A stretch of 64,000 nucleotides of DNA, from contig CAWIGD010000018.1 of the NCBI GenBank assembly GCA_963835165.1, positions 186,001 to 250,000 on the forward strand, in the 5' to 3' direction. A model generated the notes under the pieces. That model was not told the DNA's origin and searched no databases. It was given only the letters and a program-made list of their open reading frames with translations. The position numbers were made by a program, and so were the translations under genes. This stretch comes from VAZQ01 sp963835165 (GTDB taxonomy: Bacteria; Pseudomonadota; Alphaproteobacteria; Rhizobiales; Xanthobacteraceae). Every line of letters begins with the position of its first letter. Within the stretch, counting starts at the first letter, position 1. Shown here piece after piece: positions 8,166 to 18,307 of the stretch.

Positions 8166-9698
8166 TCACCCGCCGCCGTTCAACGTATAGCGTCCGTCCT
8201 GCAGGCGCTTGAGGCGTCCTTGCTCGTAGAGCTTGCCGAAGTCGCGCAGGATTTCTCGCCCGTCACGGGTGCCGAGCGCCGCCATGAGCTCGAGATAGGT
8301 GGCGGGGCCTTCGCTCAGCGCCGCTTCGAGCGAGCGGTGCGGACGCTGCGGCATCTGCGGCGGATGCGGCACCGTGAATTCGACGCTGTTGCCCTTGCCG
8401 AAGGGCTTGGTGCAGTCGAACCCGCCCTTCGCACCGGTGCGGCTGCCTTGCAGCGAGGGATCGAGCGGGACGCAGCGGAAGCCTGATGCCACCACGAAGT
8501 CGCGGTCGGCCTGGAAGCGGGTGGCCAGCGCCCAGTCGATCTGCTCGTCGGAGAACACGTCGACGTCGTCGTCGACCACGAACACGTGCTTGACGTCGCC
8601 GGAGGAGCAGAACACCGCAGCGATGGCGTTGCGCGCTTCGCCCGGATTGCGCTGACGCAGCGAGACCCGAACGTTGTACATGCCGCCGGAGGAGGCGGTG
8701 CAGCAGACGGCGACGGGCTCGCGGATGGCCTGCTGCAACACGTTCCAGATCGCGGCCTCGGTCTTGGCCGCACCGAGCTGCGCGGTGTCGGTGTAGCCGA
8801 GCCGGGCGCCGCCGATGGTCACGGTCTGGAACAGGGCATCGCGGCGTCTGGTGATGGCGGTGAGATGGAACACCGGGTTGCTTTTGAGCAGGCCGTAATA
8901 GCCGATATATTCGCCGTAGGGGCCCTCGGGTTCGACGAGGCCGCGCTCGTCGATATAGCCCTCGAGCACCATCTCCGCGTCGGCCGGAACCTTAATGTCG
9001 ACGGTGACGCATTTCACCACCGGCACCGCTGCGCCGCGCACGGCACCGATCACGTCAAGCTCGTCCATCGGCGGGGTCGAGGCGACGGCCGCGAGAAAAT
9101 CGGTCGGATGGCTGCCCACTGCGAATGCGACCGGCATGCGCTCGCCTCTGGCGACCGCGGCCTGATAGAGCGCCCGCAGGTCGCTGGGGGCATTGAGATC
9201 AACGCCGGCGGCACGCGGGCCGCGCAGCATCAGGCGGCGGCAACCGATATTGGTGACGCTCGACTGCGGGTCGCGTGCAAAGTCGATGCTGGCGGAAATG
9301 TAAGGTGCGCCATCGAGCCCGTGCTGCAGGTGCACCGGCAAGGTCGTCAGGTCGGCGTCATCACCGGTCAAGACCACGTCGTGCACTGGAGCGTCCGACG
9401 AGGGCACCTCGATCGGGGCAACGGGGTGGCGCAGGCGCTCGCGCAAGGCGGCGGGAAAGCCGGTCTCGTCGGTATCGAGCGCGGCGGCAAGACGCCGCCG
9501 GGTCCCCATCACGTTGCCGACGAGCTCGGTCTTCTCCGGCCCCACGGCGCGGAACCACACGGCATTGGGATTGCAATCGAGCATCGCCGCGACGTCGATG
9601 AGATCGATCGGAGCATCGTGGACGACGCACTCGCCCTCCTGCACGAGCTTCTCGACGAAGTGGCGCAAGCGAAATTTTTCGGTATCGACCTGGGTCAT
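8166..9698 (-). CDS. UbiD family decarboxylase (prenylated-FMN dependent)
   Basis: 510 residues. UbiD enzymes reversibly decarboxylate aromatic or unsaturated acids using prenylated FMN made by UbiX. The conserved block EGPYGEYIGYYG (~residue 257) carries a family active-site Glu, and RQRNPGEARNAI and WALATRFQADRD fit the C-terminal part. The start chosen (MTQVDTEKFRLRHFVEKL) has GGAAGG shortly upstream; a longer in-frame extension looks like random sequence. The gene stands alone, without an adjacent ubiX. It converges on the ABC-F gene and diverges from the metallopeptidase gene. It may belong to an aromatic-acid pathway with the hydroxylases nearby, but the sequence gives no substrate. Confidence 0.85.
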   Translation of the reverse strand: MTQVDTEKFRLRHFVEKLVQEGECVVHDAPIDLIDVAAMLDCNPNAVWFRAVGPEKTELVGNVMGTRRRLAAALDTDETGFPAALRERLRHPVAPIEVPSSDAPVHDVVLTGDDADLTTLPVHLQHGLDGAPYISASIDFARDPQSSVTNIGCRRLMLRGPRAAGVDLNAPSDLRALYQAAVARGERMPVAFAVGSHPTDFLAAVASTPPMDELDVIGAVRGAAVPVVKCVTVDIKVPADAEMVLEGYIDERGLVEPEGPYGEYIGYYGLLKSNPVFHLTAITRRRDALFQTVTIGGARLGYTDTAQLGAAKTEAAIWNVLQQAIREPVAVCCTASSGGMYNVRVSLRQRNPGEARNAIAAVFCSSGDVKHVFVVDDDVDVFSDEQIDWALATRFQADRDFVVASGFRCVPLDPSLQGSRTGAKGGFDCTKPFGKGNSVEFTVPHPPQMPQRPHRSLEAALSEGPATYLELMAALGTRDGREILRDFGKLYEQGRLKRLQDGRYTLNGGG

Positions 9699-10099
9699 AT
9701 GGCGCCTTCCATTGGAAGCATGCAGCGTGAATCCTGCGATCTTACCGGCGTGGCATGACACGGTCCAGCAAGGGTCCAAAGCTGACGTTGAAAATGACTT
9801 CAGCGATGCAGCGATGCCGGGCGTGGATCTTCGCGCTGCTCGCGAGATGCAGCGGCCCATTGTCGGTACTGGCGTGGGACCGGCCGGGATCGTACGCTCA
9901 GCATCCGAACATCAGCGCGGGGGAGGACCAATGCTGCACTATTGTTCCGCGCGCTGCAGGGGATGAGCCTCCCGACGATTGGATTGCGCGGGTTGCCGGC
10001 GCGCCTCCCGCAAGTGGAACGTTGCCGGGGCGGCCGCGTTGAACAGCCTTCCGCCGGACATGTCGCAGCTTCGCAGCGGCCGTTAGGGACCCTCGGACC
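9699..10099. other. Divergent intergenic region, no gene seen
   Basis: 401 bases between the start of the UbiD-type gene (leftward) and the metallopeptidase gene (rightward). Short frames are present, but none has a recognisable product or a good ribosome site. It should hold promoters for both flanking genes. No clear palindrome or sigma-factor consensus was found by eye. Confidence 0.5.
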
Positions 10100-11251
10100 A
10101 TGAAGCTTTTCGAGTGCCAGAACTGCGGACAGCCGCTCTATTTCGAGAACACCACGTGCGAAAGCTGTGGGCTGCGGCTGGGTTATTTACCGGAACCGGA
10201 AGTCGTCACCGCATTGGAAGAAGTGGACGGATCATTGCGCGCGCTTGCTGCGCCGGGAGAGCGCTATCAGTTTTGCGCCAATGCCCGCCACAACGTCTGC
10301 AACTGGCTCGTGAACTGCGATCAGGCGGAGGTGTTTTGCGCCGCCTGTCGTCACAACCGCACCATACCCGACCTCACAAATTCCGAGAATCTCCTGCATT
10401 GGCGGAAGATCGAATTCGCCAAGCACCGGCTGTTCTATACGCTGCTGCGGCTTCGTCTGCCGTTGGCGACCAGGCTGGAGGATCCCAACGGCCTCGCCTT
10501 TGATTTCCTTTCGAACCCGATCGGAGCCGCCGCGGCGCATTCGCGCGTCCTGACCGGACACGCCAGCGGGCTCATTACCCTCAATGTGGCGGAGGCCGAC
10601 GATCCCGAGCGCGAGCGCCAGCGCAAATCCATGGGCGAGCCATATCGCACCTTGCTTGGGCATTTCCGCCACGAAATCGCGCATTATTACTGGGACCGTC
10701 TGGTGGCGGACTCGCCGCGGATCGATGACTTCCGGCGGCTGTTCGGTGACGAGCGCGAGGACTATGAGGCGTCGCTGCAGCGGCACTACGCCAATGGTCC
10801 GGCGCCCGACTGGCCGGAGCGTTTCGTCACCTCCTATGCCAGCTCGCACCCGTGGGAAGATTTCGCCGAAACCTGGGCGCACTATTTCCATATGATCGAT
10901 ACGCTCGAAACCGCCTTCGCGTTCGGTCTGCGGTTGCGGCCAAAGGTGGCCAAGGGCGCCGATCTATCCACCGCCATCGACTTCGATCCCTATTTCTCCG
11001 AGATGGACCGCATCATCGACGCGTGGCTGCCGCTGACGTTCGCGGCCAATTCCCTCAATCGCAGTATGGGCCAACCCGACCTCTACCCCTTCGTCGTTCC
11101 GCCGCCCGTGATCTGGAAGCTGACATTGATCCACGATCTCATTCACGCCGCGGGTTCGGGACGCCAGGCCGGAAACTCCGGCGACGACGCCTTGCGAGCG
11201 GTCGTTGCGGGGCTCAAGCGCTCGATCGGGTCGCCGCAATCGACGAACTGA
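10100..11251 (+). CDS. Zinc-ribbon plus zincin-like metallopeptidase (putative zinc-binding peptidase)
   Basis: 383 residues. The N-terminus is a zinc ribbon with Cys at 6, 9, 20 and 23 (CQNCG ... CESCG). More Cys lie in CNWLVNC and FCAACRHN. The motif HEIAHYYW (~residue 190) is an HExxH zinc-protease signature, followed by the helix WDRLVAD and a downstream block SSHPWEDFAETWAHYFHM that could supply the third ligand. This matches the predicted zinc-binding peptidase family with an N-terminal ribbon. No signal peptide, so it is probably cytosolic. It precedes the transglutaminase/ATP-grasp operon on the same strand, and proteins of this kind recur near such systems, so it may process the same peptide. 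That link is inference. A palindromic repeat separates the transcripts. Confidence 0.8.
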   Translation: MKLFECQNCGQPLYFENTTCESCGLRLGYLPEPEVVTALEEVDGSLRALAAPGERYQFCANARHNVCNWLVNCDQAEVFCAACRHNRTIPDLTNSENLLHWRKIEFAKHRLFYTLLRLRLPLATRLEDPNGLAFDFLSNPIGAAAAHSRVLTGHASGLITLNVAEADDPERERQRKSMGEPYRTLLGHFRHEIAHYYWDRLVADSPRIDDFRRLFGDEREDYEASLQRHYANGPAPDWPERFVTSYASSHPWEDFAETWAHYFHMIDTLETAFAFGLRLRPKVAKGADLSTAIDFDPYFSEMDRIIDAWLPLTFAANSLNRSMGQPDLYPFVVPPPVIWKLTLIHDLIHAAGSGRQAGNSGDDALRAVVAGLKRSIGSPQSTN

Positions 11252-11438
11252 GCTCCCAAGCGGTCAGCGCCATTGGGCGGAGCCTCAATCATCGTTCGTC
11301 CCGCCCGAGCGCGGGACACGGAAACCATTCGGCCTTTCCTGCATGCGCGCCGATCGTGCGCTTTTGGGGCGGGGCGGCGAGCGAATGGTCGGCCCGAAAA
11401 TTGCATTGCAAATTGTGTAAATATGTCGGGGTCTTACG

Positions 11439-11481
11439 GCATGATCCCGAAAAGTTGCAGACTTTTCGGACGGGATCATGC
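11439..11481. repeat. Intergenic palindromic repeat
   Basis: The outer arms GCATGATCCCG (11439-11449) and CGGGATCATGC (11471-11481) are perfect. The inner CGAAAAGT and ACTTTTCG arms continue the pairing around a short loop, with a small bulge. This arrangement is typical of repeated intergenic palindromes in Bradyrhizobium-type genomes. It may also act as an attenuator or transcript end between the metallopeptidase gene and the operon that starts at 11544. Confidence 0.7.
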
Positions 11482-11543
11482 GACCAAGGCTTGAGTGAAA
11501 TCGCGGATCCAACGCGAGGCGCTCCAACGCATCAGAGCGGTGT

Positions 11544-14500
11544 ATGTCGATACTGGTCAGTCTCCACCACGCCACGCGCTACCATTACGACCGCCCGATC
11601 GGTCTCGGACCGCAGGTGATCAGGCTGCGGCCAGCGCCGCATTGCCGCACCCGCGTACCCAGCTACTCGCTCAAGGTGACGCCGGCGCAGCATTTCGTGA
11701 ACTGGCTGCAGGATCCAAACGGAAACTGGCTCGCGCGCTTCGTATTCCCGGAAAAGACCCGCGAATTCGACGGTCACCGTCGACCTGATCGCCGACATGG
11801 CGGTGATCAATCCGTTCGACTTTTTTGTCGAGCCTTTCGCGGAGACTTTCCCGTTCGCCTATCCCGCGGAGTTCGCCGAGGAGCTTGCCCCTTTTCTCGA
11901 TGCGGAACCGGCGGGACCTCTGCTGTCGGCCTTTCTCGCCTCGATCCCGCGCAATCGGACGAATATCGTCGATTTCCTGGTCGGGCTTAATCAACGTCTG
12001 CACCATGAGGTCGGATATCTGATCCGCATGGAAGCCGGCGTGCAGACGCCGGAGCAAACGCTCGCGGCGAATTCGGGCTCGTGCCGCGACAGCGCTTGGC
12101 TGCTCGTGCAAATCCTGCGTCACGTCGGCCTCGCGGCGCGGTTCGTGTCGGGCTATCTGATCCAATTGCGACCGGACGTGGTTGCGCTCGATGGGCCCGC
12201 AGGGGCGACGCAGGATTTCACTGACCTGCACGCCTGGGCCGAGGTGTACATACCCGGCGCGGGCTGGATCGGGCTCGATGCCACGTCCGGCTTGTTGTGC
12301 GGGGAGGGCCATCTCCCGCTCGCCGCCACGCCGCATTTCCGCGCCGCGGCGCCAATCAGCGGTGCCGTCGAACCGGCGGAAGTCACCTTCTCCTTCGACA
12401 TGACCGTCACGCGGATCGCGGAACAGCCACGCGTAACCTACCCTTTCTCCGACGAAGCATGGGCGGCGCTCGATGCGCTGGGCGAGCAGGTGGACGCGGA
12501 CCTCCGCGCCGGCGATGTGCGCCTCACCATGGGTGGCGAGCCCACATTCGTTTCGATCGACGATTACCAATCGCCGGAATGGAACACGGCCGCGCTCGGC
12601 CCAACCAAGCGCACGCACGCCGACGAACTGATCCGTCGCTTGCGCGATCGTTTTGCGCCGGGCGGGCTCCTGCATTACGGCCAGGGCAAATGGTATCCGG
12701 GCGAGCCGCTGCCGCGCTGGGCGTTTGCGCTCTACTGGCGGCGCGACGGCAAGCCGACTTGGCGTGATCTCGCGCTCATTGCGACGGAGACCGCCAGCAT
12801 GGGGCCGCTTGCCGACGACGCGCGACGCTTCGCGGAGGCGATCGCGCTCCGTCTTGGCCTCGACGCCGACTACGCGCAGCCCACCTACGAAGACCCTGCC
12901 GAACGTATGCTCAAGCAAGGCGAGCTGCCGGAGAATGTCGATCCAAGCGATCCCAAGATCGACGATCCGGTCGAGCGTGATCGCATCCTGCGCACGTTCG
13001 AGCGCCACCTCGCCGCGCCGGCGGGTTACGTGTTGCCGGTGCAACGCTGGAGCGCACAACCCGCAACCGGCTGGATCAGCGAGATCTGGCAGACACGCCG
13101 CCGGCACCTGTTCCTCGCACCCGGTGATTCCCCGATCGGCTTTCGCCTGCCGCTGAGCTCTTTGCCCTATGTGAAGCCGGTCGATTACCCGCACCTCGTC
13201 CCGGCCGATCCCATGACCGAGCGCGGTGAATTGCCCGATCCCGAGATGCTCGCGCGGGTCATTGCCAATCGCGGCGAGGCCGCCGTTGCGCGCGCCAAGG
13301 TGGTCGAATTTCGCCGCGCTCAGGGCTCGTCTGCGCGCGTCGTCGCGTCGCCGTCCGGAGCCAGCGTTCCAGTCCGCACCGCGCTCACCGTGGAGCCGCG
13401 CAACGGCCGGATTTGCGTGTTCATGCCGCCGGTAGAACGGCTGGAAGATTATCTCGAACTGCTCGCCGTCGTCGAGGCAACCGCCGGCGAGCTCCAGATG
13501 CCGGTCCACGTCGAAGGTTATGAGCCGCCGGCCGATCCGCGCTTGAACGTCATCAAGGTCACGCCGGATCCCGGCGTCATCGAGGTCAACGTTCATCCCG
13601 CCGCGAGCTGGAGCGAGGCGGTCGACCTCACGCGCACGCTCTACGAGGAAACGCGTATCTGCCGACTTGGCACCGACAAGTTCATGATCGACGGCCGCCA
13701 CACTGGAACCGGCGGCGGGAATCATGTCGTGCTCGGTGGTCCGACCGCGGCTGACAGTCCGTTCCTGCGCCGGCCCGACCTGCTTAAAAGCGTGGTCCTT
13801 TATTGGCAGCGGCATCCTTCGCTGTCTTATCTGTTCTCGGGCTTGTTCATCGGCCCGACCAGCCAGGCTCCGCGCGTCGACGAAGCCCGTCACGACCAGC
13901 TTTACGAGCTGGAGATCGCGCTTGCGACCGTGCCGTCGCCGGATGAGGGCGAGGCGCCGCGGCCATGGCTGGTCGATCGCCTGTTTCGCAATCTTCTCGT
14001 CGATGTCACCGGCAACACCCACCGTGCCGAGGTCTGCATCGACAAGTTGTTCTCGCCGGACGGCCCAACGGGACGGCTGGGTCTCGTCGAATTTCGCTCC
14101 TTCGAAATGCCGCCACATGCGCGCATAAGCTTGGCGCAGCAGTTGCTCCTGCGCGCCTTGATCGCCTGGTTCTGGCGCGAGCCGCAGCGCGGCTCGCTGG
14201 TCCGCTGGGGCACCGCCCTGCATGACCAATTCATGCTGGAGCACTGGGTTTGGGAGGACTTTCTCGGCGTGCTGGAGGATCTTCGCGGTGCCGGGTACGA
14301 TTTCGCGCCGGACTGGTTTCATGCTCAACGCGAGTTTCGCTTTCCATTTTATGGCGCCGTTACCTATGGCGGCGTGAACCTGGAGCTGCGTCACGCCCTG
14401 GAGCCTTGGCACGTGCTTGGCGAAGACACCACCGCCGGGGTCACGGCACGCTTCGTCGATTCTTCGGTCGAGCGGTTGCAAGTGAAGGTCGAAGGTTTCA

Positions 14501-14889
14501 ACGCCAGCCGCCATGTCGTCACCTGCAACGGGCGCCGCGTTCCGCTGACCTCTACCGGTCGCTCCGGCGAGTACGTCGCCGGCATACGATTCAAGGCGTG
14601 GAAGCTGGCCGCCGCGTTACAGCCGACGATCGACGTCCACGCCCCGCTCACGTTCGACATTTGCGATGTTTGGAGCCGGCGTTCGTTGGGCGGCTGCGTC
14701 TACCATGTTGCCCATCCCGGTGGCCGCAACTACGAAACCGTCCCGGTCAACTCCTACGAAGCGGAAGCCCGGCGTTTGGCGCGTTTCCAGGATCACGGCC
14801 ATACGCCGGGGGAGCGTGATGTCCCCGGGGAAGAACGCTCGCCCGAATACCCGATGACACTCGACCTCAGACGTCCGACTCATGTCTAA
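11544..14889 (+). CDS. Transglutaminase-DUF2126 protein, frame interrupted by a +1 shift near 11769
   Basis: The family's N-terminal domain (bacterial transglutaminase N-terminus: HHATRYHYDRPIGLGPQV ... FVFPEKTREF) is read from 11544. The rest (TVTVDLIADMAVINPFDFFVEPF onward, about 1,040 residues) lies one frame over. Skipping one base at about 11769 joins them into a protein of about 1,114 residues, the normal family length. The transglutaminase triad is visible: Cys in SGSCRDSAW (~181), His in LHAWAEV (~228) and Asp in GLDATSG (~244). The remainder is DUF2126, a family proposed to be related to glutamine-synthetase-like ligases. The stop overlaps the next start by 8 nt. The cause may be a true mutation or an assembly error; if real, translation from ATG 11797 would give a protein lacking the N-terminal domain. 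Confidence 0.85.
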
Positions 14890-17392
14890 TAGCCGCATGG
14901 TCGGCCGACGCGACAGCGAGTCCGCGCAGAACGACATCGCGTCGATACTGGCGGGCTATCGGCCGCTGCCCGGCATTTTCGACGAGATGATGGACCGTGA
15001 CGGCCGCGTGCGGTCCCATTGGCAGCGGTTGCTCGCGATGTTCGCGACGCTGGGGTCGAAACAGCTCGGTGCGCGTTTCGCTGCCGCCGATCGCCACGTG
15101 CACGATTCCGGGGTGTTCTACCGCGTCTACGAGGAGACCGCGGGGACCGAGCGGCCCTGGCCGTTGAGCCACGTGCCGCTTCTGATCGACGCTTCGGAAT
15201 GGCAGGGGCTCAAGGCCGGACTGGTCCAGCGCGCCGAACTGCTGGAGGCGGTGCTGGCAGATGCCTATGGCCCGGCGCGGCTCGTGCGCGAGGGTCGCTT
15301 GCCCGCCACCGTCATCGCCGGCAATCCGGAATACTTGCGGCCGCTTGTTGGCGTGGCGCCGGCGGGCGGCGTGCATCTGCGCTTTTATGCCGTTGACGTG
15401 GGGCGGTCGCCGGCCGGCCATTGGTGGGTGCTCGGCGACCGCACCCAGGCGCCCTCGGGCGCCGGTTATGCGCTCGAGAATCGCCTCGCGCTGTCGCGCG
15501 CAATGCCCGATTTTTATCGCGAACTCAGGGTCGAGCGCTTGGCGCCGTTCTTCCAGGCGGTTCAGGCCGAGCTGTCCGGGCTCAACCGACAGGATGATTC
15601 CCGTGTTTGCGTGCTGACGCCGGGCCCGCTGAACGAGACCTATTTCGAGCACGCTTACCTCGCGCGCTATCTCGGCTTTCTGCTGGTCGAGGGCGAGGAC
15701 CTGACGGTCCGCGACGACGGCGTCTTCATTCGCACGGTGTCCGGCCTCAAGCGCGCGGAGGTGCTGGTGCGGCGGCTGGATGCGGACTTTGCCGATCCGC
15801 TTGAGCTCAATGCGCGTTCGCGCCTCGGCGTGCCGGGGCTGGTGCAGGCCGTGCGTGACGGCACGGTGGTCATCGCCAATGCGCTCGGTTCCGGTGTGGT
15901 CGAAGCGCGCGCGATGTCGAGCTTTCTGCCGGCACTGGCGCCCGCCGTGCTCGGCAGCGATCTCGCGTTGCCCAATGTCGCGACCTGGTGGCTCGGCCAG
16001 GCGCGAGCGCGCGACGAGATCATCGAACGGCTCGACGAGATGGTGATTGCTTCGGCCTTCAGCGGCGAGCTCCCGGGCTACGGCGAACGGCGCGAGGTTC
16101 TCGGCGCCGCGCTCGATCCCGACGAACGTGCGAGGATCCTCGCACAGATCGCCTACCGCGGCATCGATTTCGTCGCCAAGGAGGCTGTCACCCTTTCGAC
16201 AACGCCGGTGTGGCGAAACGGCAGGCTCGAGCCGCGGCCGTTCACGCTCCGGCTGTTCCTGGCGAGGACCAATGACGGGTGGCAGGTCATGCCCGGCGGA
16301 TTCGTCAGGGTCGCCGACGATGTCGACGCCCGCGCGGTGAGCTTGCAGCGGGGCGGACGCACCGGCGACGCCTGGGTGCTGTCGGACAAGCCGGTGGCCG
16401 CGACGACGTTGTTGCCCGCGCCGGACCGGATCACGATCTCGCGTGCGACCGGAGCGCTGCCGAGCCGCGCCGCCAGCAATCTGTTCTGGGTGGCTCGCTA
16501 CGTGGAACGTGCGGAGGCGACGCTGCGGCTGGTTCGGGCGCTCGTCACCCGTGCAGGCGACAGTGACGAGGCGGCGACCCGGGTGGTCGCGCGAATCTGC
16601 GAGCTGCTCGGCGAATGGGAGGCGGTGCCGACCGACCTCCCTAACGCCAAGCCGGTGTTCGTCGCAGCGGCCGCATTGCAGAACCGCGACCTCGACGGCG
16701 CCATGCCCTATCTCGTCGGAGCGGCGCAATCGGCTGCATCCGTGATCCGCGACCGCTTTTCTCCCGACGCCTGGCGGGCGCTGACCGATCTGTCCCAGTT
16801 AATCAACGCGCCCATCGATCTCCCACCGACCGAAAGTGCGATCTTCGAGCGCGTCAACCGCGCGTTGCGCATTATCGCTTCGTTTTCCGGGCTGGCGCAG
16901 GAAAACATGAGTCAACTCGCCGGCTGGCGCTTTCTCGAGCTGGGCCGCCGGATCGAGCGGGCGATCGCAACCTGCCGTTTTGTCGATCAGTTCGCGTTCA
17001 CCAAGCTCGACGGTGCGCTCGACGTCTTGCTGGAGCTCGCCGATAGCCAGATCACCTACCGGCTGCGCTACGTCATGGTGGCGGCACCGGTTCCCGTGAT
17101 CGATCTCGTGGCGCTCGATCCCAGCAATCCGCGCTCGGTCGCCTACCAGCTCGGCCGCATCGAGGCGCATCTTTCCGCGCTGCCGCCGCGAAGCGACGAC
17201 GGCCGCCTGTCGCCGCCCGAGCAGATCGCAACCTCGCTCGCGACGCAATTTCGCACCGCCGACGCCGCGGCGCTGGATCCGGCGACATTCCACCGGACGG
17301 AAATCGCACTGATGAAGCTCTCCGACGTGATTGCGTCCACCTATTTTACGACGCATGAGCGGGCCGAGGTTCGCTGGGAGGCGCTCGGATGA
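14882..17392 (+). CDS. Circularly permuted ATP-grasp protein fused to an alpha-E domain
   Basis: 836 residues joining two families that are often separate genes. Residues ~1-510 form the circularly permuted ATP-grasp domain (start YRPLPGIFDEMMDRDGRVR; later RYLGFLLVEGEDLTVRD and LPNVATWWLG). Residues ~530-830 are the helical alpha-E domain, beginning ASNLFWVARYVERAEATLRL. ATP-grasp enzymes form amide or peptide bonds through acyl-phosphates, and this family is predicted to make a peptide tag or small peptide. Substrate unknown. It overlaps the preceding gene by 8 nt and the following transglutaminase gene by 4 nt (ATGA). These overlaps argue for a stoichiometric complex or pathway. Confidence 0.85.
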   Translation: MSNSRMVGRRDSESAQNDIASILAGYRPLPGIFDEMMDRDGRVRSHWQRLLAMFATLGSKQLGARFAAADRHVHDSGVFYRVYEETAGTERPWPLSHVPLLIDASEWQGLKAGLVQRAELLEAVLADAYGPARLVREGRLPATVIAGNPEYLRPLVGVAPAGGVHLRFYAVDVGRSPAGHWWVLGDRTQAPSGAGYALENRLALSRAMPDFYRELRVERLAPFFQAVQAELSGLNRQDDSRVCVLTPGPLNETYFEHAYLARYLGFLLVEGEDLTVRDDGVFIRTVSGLKRAEVLVRRLDADFADPLELNARSRLGVPGLVQAVRDGTVVIANALGSGVVEARAMSSFLPALAPAVLGSDLALPNVATWWLGQARARDEIIERLDEMVIASAFSGELPGYGERREVLGAALDPDERARILAQIAYRGIDFVAKEAVTLSTTPVWRNGRLEPRPFTLRLFLARTNDGWQVMPGGFVRVADDVDARAVSLQRGGRTGDAWVLSDKPVAATTLLPAPDRITISRATGALPSRAASNLFWVARYVERAEATLRLVRALVTRAGDSDEAATRVVARICELLGEWEAVPTDLPNAKPVFVAAAALQNRDLDGAMPYLVGAAQSAASVIRDRFSPDAWRALTDLSQLINAPIDLPPTESAIFERVNRALRIIASFSGLAQENMSQLAGWRFLELGRRIERAIATCRFVDQFAFTKLDGALDVLLELADSQITYRLRYVMVAAPVPVIDLVALDPSNPRSVAYQLGRIEAHLSALPPRSDDGRLSPPEQIATSLATQFRTADAAALDPATFHRTEIALMKLSDVIASTYFTTHERAEVRWEALG

Positions 17393-18264
17393 TATACGAC
17401 ATCCGGCAGGCCACGATCTATCACTACGCGTCGCCGGTTGCCTACTCGCGCCATGTGCTGCGGCTCACGCCGATCGACCGCCCGGGGCAGCGCGTTCACG
17501 CCACGGCGCTGGACATCGACCCGGTTCCGATCGGACGGCGCGAAGGGCACGATTTCTTCGGCAACCGGACGACATGGATCGAGCTCGATCAGCCGCACGA
17601 TACCTTGAGCGTTCGGGTCGCGGCGCGGGTTGCAGTCAAGGCGGAAGGCGCGCCGCAGGCGAGCAGCACGCCGCCGTGGGAAGAGATTCGCGACGCGGCG
17701 TTCGCATCGACTGATCTGTCGCCAAACTCTCCGGCGCATTACCTGTTCCCCAGCCGGCAGGCCTCGCTTGATCCGGAAATCCGCGCCTATGCTGCCGAGA
17801 GTTTTTTGCCCGGGCGCCCGATTCTCGAAGGCGCGGTCGACCTCATGCGGCGTATCAAAGCCGACTTCGTTTATGAAGCCGGAGTCACCACCGCGTCGAC
17901 GACGCCACCGATGTCGTTTGCCCTGCGGCGCGGTGTCTGCCAGGACTTCGCTCACATCATGATTTCCGGGATGCGCGGCCTCGGGTTGCCGGCAGCCTAT
18001 GTCAGCGGCTATCTCCGAACCTTCCACGCGAAGGAGGACAACCTCGAAGGCGCCGACGCCATGCACGCCTGGGTGCTGGTGGGCTGCGGGGAGGAGGTCG
18101 GCTGGTGCGGACTTGATCCGACCAACAACATCTTTGCCGGCGATGACCATGTGGTGCTCGCAATTGGCCGCGATTATGCCGACGTCGCCCCGATCGACGG
18201 CGTCATCTACGCGTCGGGCGGCCAGCGCCTCGAAGGCTCCGTGAGCGTGACCCCGGTGGGGTAG
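17389..18264 (+). CDS. Transglutaminase-like protease/transpeptidase
   Basis: 291 residues with the bacterial transglutaminase N-terminal beta domain (YDIRQATIYHYASPVAYSRH) and the papain-like core. Catalytic Cys is in RRGVCQDFAH (~184), His in DAMHAWVLV (~226) and Asp in WCGLDPTNN (~243). It has no signal peptide and is cytosolic. It is the third gene of the DUF2126/ATP-grasp operon, entered through an ATGA overlap. In related operons this paralogue is thought to cleave or transfer the peptide made by the ATP-grasp partner; this is prediction, not proof. Confidence 0.85.
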   Translation: MIYDIRQATIYHYASPVAYSRHVLRLTPIDRPGQRVHATALDIDPVPIGRREGHDFFGNRTTWIELDQPHDTLSVRVAARVAVKAEGAPQASSTPPWEEIRDAAFASTDLSPNSPAHYLFPSRQASLDPEIRAYAAESFLPGRPILEGAVDLMRRIKADFVYEAGVTTASTTPPMSFALRRGVCQDFAHIMISGMRGLGLPAAYVSGYLRTFHAKEDNLEGADAMHAWVLVGCGEEVGWCGLDPTNNIFAGDDHVVLAIGRDYADVAPIDGVIYASGGQRLEGSVSVTPVG

Positions 18265-18307
18265 GGAGGCGCGCGCACCGAGGCTGCGGCAGCGTCATCG
18301 ATCCCGA

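Noticed and set aside
11671..14514. 947-codon minus-strand open frame opposite the DUF2126 gene
   Set aside because: No recognisable domains, and it covers a gene with visible catalytic motifs.
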